From NCBI GenBank assembly GCA_002946415.1, contig NJPS01000039.1, positions 462,606 to 526,605 on the forward strand: a DNA stretch of 64,000 nucleotides, given 5' to 3'. This document shows, piece by piece, positions 60,900-64,000 of this stretch; the first letter of the stretch is position 1; each line of letters starts with the position of its first letter. The notes under the pieces are model-generated. The model did no database searches and was not told the origin of the DNA. It saw only the letters and a program-made list of their open reading frames with translations. A program made the position numbers and the translations under genes. Source of the DNA: Rutstroemia sp. NJR-2017a BVV2 (lineage: Eukaryota; Ascomycota; Leotiomycetes; Helotiales; Rutstroemiaceae).

Positions 60900-62411
60900 C
60901 TATTCTCCGTAGAAATTATCAATGACAAAGTTAAAGGATTCATCATCTAGCCAACCCATCATGTCATCCATAGTAGTGACGTTTGCACTGGTGTTGTTCG
61001 TAGCGGTGTTGTGCGCAGCGGCGTTGTCCCTAGTGGCATTGTCCATAGTGGCGTTGTTTGCATTGCCCGTAGTGGCGTCGCTCGTAGTGGCGTCGTCCTT
61101 CCTGGTGATATTGCCCTTCCTCGGCTTGTACACCTTCCTTGACCGGAAACGAAGAAGATAAGGCGGAATCGGCAACTGAGTCTGCAACCTATCCCAGTAG
61201 AAGTCGGCCTGTTCGTACAAGCTAATTTGTCTCAGAAACCGATCAAGGGCTATCTTCCTGACACAGTGGTCGACCGCATCTTGACTGGGCAGGGGGCCGA
61301 ACCCGAGCAAGCTGCTCCTAGCTGAAGTCCGAATATTGGCCCTTATACTTGAATGCCGTTGACATTGTTTCTTTAAAGCGCTGATTGTACGGTTAGATGT
61401 CGCGTATTTGATCATTTGTATACATACTATGATCCAGTTGGTCATCAGATCAGGGTCCAGCGTTGGTCCGTGATGTCCGAAGCTCATGGCTTGATCTCCC
61501 CAATTACGAAGCTGGCTCCAATCAATAGATGGAACGATAGGTTCCTGTAGATTGTCAGCACCTGGAGGAGGGATCACCAAGTCATATAGCTCTTTCCTGT
61601 CAGGTGCTTTGAAAATAATCTCCCAGCGTTGCTCGTCGGAGAGTGGTGCGAATGTCTGCTGATTGGATCCCTGTTGGTTACCAGAAGGGTCCTGGGTGGA
61701 CTGCTGCTCGGAAACATCTTCAAGCCATTCTTTACCGGCGTAATCAGCGTGTTGGAACGCACCGAGTGGTGTATACTCACGCATGCTCATCCTCAATGGA
61801 TCCGTGCGAGAAGGCTCACCATCGAGATGGCTCGCCTCGTTCGTCACTTTACTCTCTTCCTGGATGGCGCTGAGCTCAGGCTCAACGGTCCAGAGAAGAG
61901 CAATCAACTTGATTAGTTTCGCTTTGCTGACGGCATATCGGCTTTCCGGAGCGTACATCCCTACATGAACGCGAAATTGACAGCATGGATCAAAATGCAC
62001 ATCAAAATTAGTCGAGAGTGCTTTGCATATCGCTCTCACGAAGTTAAAAGCATGGACACTGCCTGAACTGATTTTGTGTATCTCAACAATCGCAGGACGA
62101 TATACAAAGCCCTCATGTGAATAAGCTGCAGCTATTGTTCCAGGGGAGTTGACTCTCGTGCCTGAGACTGATATTTCGATGTCTTCTGAACCTATGAATT
62201 CCTCGATACCCTGAAATTGCTTCAATACTGTGCTGAGACGTAAGTTGATCATTTCAATAAGCCATTCGTGTGATGGAAACCTGCTTTCGGCCTGTTTCAC
62301 CATGAACTCAATGGTAATGCCAAATGGCAGTGGCCGGTAGCCCACTGTGAATGTATTGGGCACCTTACGGCCTAGACCGCATGGTGTAAATCCGTCATTG
62401 TCGGTTCGCAT
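60900..62411 (-). CDS. Putative amidoligase-like protein (COOH-NH2 ligase fold)
   Basis: A single frame of 503 aa starting MRTDNDGFTPCGLG. The N-terminal half carries patterns of fungal putative amidoligases, a family with a glutamine-synthetase/GCS-like fold: FGITIEFMV at about residues 31-39 (family FGxExEF, normally supplying acidic metal ligands), and FRVHVGMYAPESRYAVSKAK with LIALLWTVEPELSAI (family HVHVG...LKKLxxLxWxxEP). If the family comparison is right, one acidic residue of the first motif is replaced (Ile-Thr instead of Glu-x-Glu start) and the first His of HVHVG is Arg, so catalytic competence is doubtful. The C-terminus is a low-complexity tail of DATT/NATMDN-type units followed by an acidic, hydrophobic end. 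Neighbours are repeats and decayed sequence. Substrate and role unknown; family call is by motif resemblance. Confidence 0.6.
   Translation of the reverse strand: MRTDNDGFTPCGLGRKVPNTFTVGYRPLPFGITIEFMVKQAESRFPSHEWLIEMINLRLSTVLKQFQGIEEFIGSEDIEISVSGTRVNSPGTIAAAYSHEGFVYRPAIVEIHKISSGSVHAFNFVRAICKALSTNFDVHFDPCCQFRVHVGMYAPESRYAVSKAKLIKLIALLWTVEPELSAIQEESKVTNEASHLDGEPSRTDPLRMSMREYTPLGAFQHADYAGKEWLEDVSEQQSTQDPSGNQQGSNQQTFAPLSDEQRWEIIFKAPDRKELYDLVIPPPGADNLQEPIVPSIDWSQLRNWGDQAMSFGHHGPTLDPDLMTNWIIVCIQMIKYATSNRTISALKKQCQRHSSIRANIRTSARSSLLGFGPLPSQDAVDHCVRKIALDRFLRQISLYEQADFYWDRLQTQLPIPPYLLRFRSRKVYKPRKGNITRKDDATTSDATTGNANNATMDNATRDNAAAHNTATNNTSANVTTMDDMMGWLDDESFNFVIDNFYGE
60985..61097 (+). repeat. Degenerate 15-bp tandem repeat inside the amidoligase-like gene
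   Basis: Units of the type GTAGTGGCGTTGTCC (with variants) recur about seven times. Their 15-bp or other multiple-of-three period keeps the minus-strand frame open and encodes the Asn/Ala/Thr/Asp-rich tail of the amidoligase-like protein. Confidence 0.7.
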
Positions 62412-63790
62412 TTTTGATTGTGAACCTTCGCGCTACAAAGCAATATTATCTTGTAAGATTTCGAGAGATCACCTTACCCTGTCGCATCACTTGATTTGGA
62501 TGATAGCCCACAATCCTGGGTGAATGAAGCTGTGAAACAAGTGGCGCCAGACAGAGGATAATGATGAATCAGCAATTTAACAACAGGAAGACCAGGAAAC
62601 TTTCCTGTTTATGATAATAACAATCGTAGGTTGTTCAGGTCCTTTGTCGTAACATGTTCAATCAAAGGGTCGCGAGTTTGACTTGTTTCGAAATCACTAC
62701 AATAGGCTTAGATAGTGACTCCTTTGACCTAGTTGTACCAAATTATCCTGCTAGGGAGATTCGGATAAGTGCAGCGAGTTGCACAAATGGGGTTTCCGTC
62801 AATCATTCTGCTGCATTGTTGTATATTCCTCAAATGCATCCATCCACTCTGGATGTCGTTGCATAGATGAAAGGAATTCCATTGGAGCCTGATGATAATG
62901 CTTGAATTGTTTACAGAGTTGCACCCGAACAACGCATACTTTATGATTCCCTTTCCTTTTGGGCGATGACACGCGGGCGCGCAACGTTCGCCGGAGGAAT
63001 TGAGAAGACATTTGTTGAGAAAGGATTGTGGAAAGTAGGAGGCTCTGATCTTCCCCCAGCATTTGCAGGAAATACATAGACAATACCAGCAGGCCATGCA
63101 CTAGAGGACCTGAGGTAGACATCGGAGTGGGCTGTTAACCCTTGTCCCGAACACTTCCCAGATGCAAATGTAGAGGGTGCATTGAAACGAGTCATAGATG
63201 AGGTATACGGAGAGAACGATGAGGACTCGAGTAGGTCGTCGGAAATGTGTCGCCGAAAGAAGATGGGTACGGAATATCGCACTCTGGTGCTAGATATTTC
63301 ACACTGGTGCTAGAACAATATATATTGGAAGCTATCGACGGAATGATATACCAGAGGAAACAGACCGGACTTTTTGGCCTAAAAGAGACCTCCAAGGAAG
63401 CGTGTCAGAATCGCCTTCTCGAGTTTATATCTGGAATTGTGTCCTCGAAAGACCGAACTGCAGCGCAGCAGAAACGCGCAGTTAGAAAGATGCTGATGTG
63501 ACAGATATTTTGAGCAATTGCCCCAGAACGCGCAAGTGCTGAAGTGATAAATGGCACAGGGAAGTAAGGCCTATCCTGTGCTATCAGGAATCAAAGATAG
63601 CTGCGGCTGGCACAAGTCGTCCGTGCTCGAAAACGCCCTCGGGTGAACAGGCCCCAGATAGTATGCTCATGAAGTTGTGAATGATATGTCCTTAAGCAAG
63701 CACGACGTCGATAATGCCCTGGCTTATGCGTAGAACCAAGTCCCGCACTCGGCTCACTTGTGGCTCACCAGTGGTGGCTGTTGGTGATTG
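62412..63790 (+). pseudogene. Fragments of decayed coding sequence, unidentified
   Basis: Plus-strand stretches read like protein but sit in different frames and are broken by stops: 62654-62866 (70 codons), a stretch around 62900-63240 that needs frame changes, and 63247-63501 (84 codons, starting MSPKEDGYGISHSGARYFTL and ending QQKRAVRKMLM). No family was recognised. The alternative is that these are unrelated random frames in non-coding DNA; the last one could also be a real short gene. Low confidence. Confidence 0.3.
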
Positions 63791-64000
63791 ATTAGTCAGT
63801 CATAGAAGGGCTCACCTAGCTACCGGTCAAACTGGGCTACCGGTCACCCATTTTTACCCTGTTTTTTGGCCATAAATACCAACAACGACGTTTAAATTTA
63901 ATTATGTCTTCATAAAATACTAAAGTGATTATTTAGAATCGAATGGTATTAATTAAAAGTCCTAATTGCATTGTGGTGGTTGTACCCTGAATTAAATGTC
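63791..64000. mobile_element. Possible terminus of a pogo/Fot-like DNA transposon, cut by the window end
   Basis: After ordinary sequence, a compact block begins near 63793 (TAGTCAGTCATAGAAGGGCT) with two 11-bp direct subrepeats GCTACCGGTCA at 63819 and 63836, followed by CACCCATTTTTACCCTG, GTTTTTTGGCC, and then abruptly AT-rich DNA (63890-64000). Stacked short repeats with CGGTCA next to a T-rich run are typical of subterminal regions of fungal pogo-type elements, which insert at TA. The opposite end and transposase lie outside, so this is only a suggestion. Confidence 0.3.

Overview
This 64 kb window is nuclear DNA of a filamentous ascomycete (Pezizomycotina, most likely Leotiomycetes). Support for this: most genes carry 1-6 short GT...AG introns of about 45-85 bp with CTRAY-type branch sites, there is an intron-containing tRNA-Ile(AAT), and the gene repertoire includes a fused plant/fungal-type nitrate reductase, a cutinase, ASK1 of the DASH complex, and a cya-5-like PPR protein. 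The class-level placement is an inference from protein resemblance only. I built exon structures by hand from splice consensus and reading-phase continuity; every multi-exon model below closes in frame.

Layout. 1-5 kb: tail of a strictosidine-synthase-like beta-propeller gene, then UPF2 (nonsense-mediated decay). 6.6-11.2 kb: an isochorismatase-like hydrolase, ARV1 (ER sterol/GPI homeostasis), a tiny four-exon VMA9 (V-ATPase subunit e) that is easily missed, and a 3-hydroxyisobutyrate-dehydrogenase-type oxidoreductase. 11.8-16.5 kb: ARG2 (N-acetylglutamate synthase, arginine pathway) convergent with a Gvp36-like BAR-domain gene. 16.5-22.2 kb: a 3 kb upstream region and the intronless niaD nitrate reductase; the region upstream holds perfect matches to NIT4/NirA-type and GATA-factor sites. 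22.6-28.2 kb: SRP68 and a large mitochondrial PPR gene, divergently arranged. 28.2-36 kb: a gene-poor stretch with an intact tRNA-Ile(AAT), a decayed copy of the same tRNA 4.4 kb away, a secreted cutinase with unusually long introns, and a 120-aa unknown protein whose first intron is a CT microsatellite. 36.6-43.7 kb: ASK1 (kinetochore) and a PH-domain protein. 45.4-53.8 kb: NUP170/NUP155, then two lipid genes head to head over a 277 bp promoter (IFA38-type 3-ketoacyl-CoA reductase and ERG28), then GAL7. 53.8-64 kb: a more accessory-looking end with a 4.5 kb gene-empty stretch, a rhodopsin-like seven-helix membrane protein, repeats, an amidoligase-like ORF with a simple-repeat tail, decayed coding fragments, and what may be the terminus of a pogo/Fot-like DNA transposon running off the window.

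Functionally the window is mainly housekeeping (RNA decay, protein targeting, nuclear pore, kinetochore, ER lipid synthesis, arginine and nitrogen assimilation) in ordinary fungal gene order. The genes do not form a recognisable biosynthetic or defence cluster. ARV1, IFA38 and ERG28 all act in ER lipid metabolism, but only IFA38 and ERG28 are adjacent. niaD stands alone: no nitrite reductase or nitrate transporter lies in the window. I did not find a convincing undescribed multi-gene system. The most unusual items are the tRNA-Ile pair, the niaD regulatory sites, the GC-AG intron of IFA38, and the amidoligase/transposon end.
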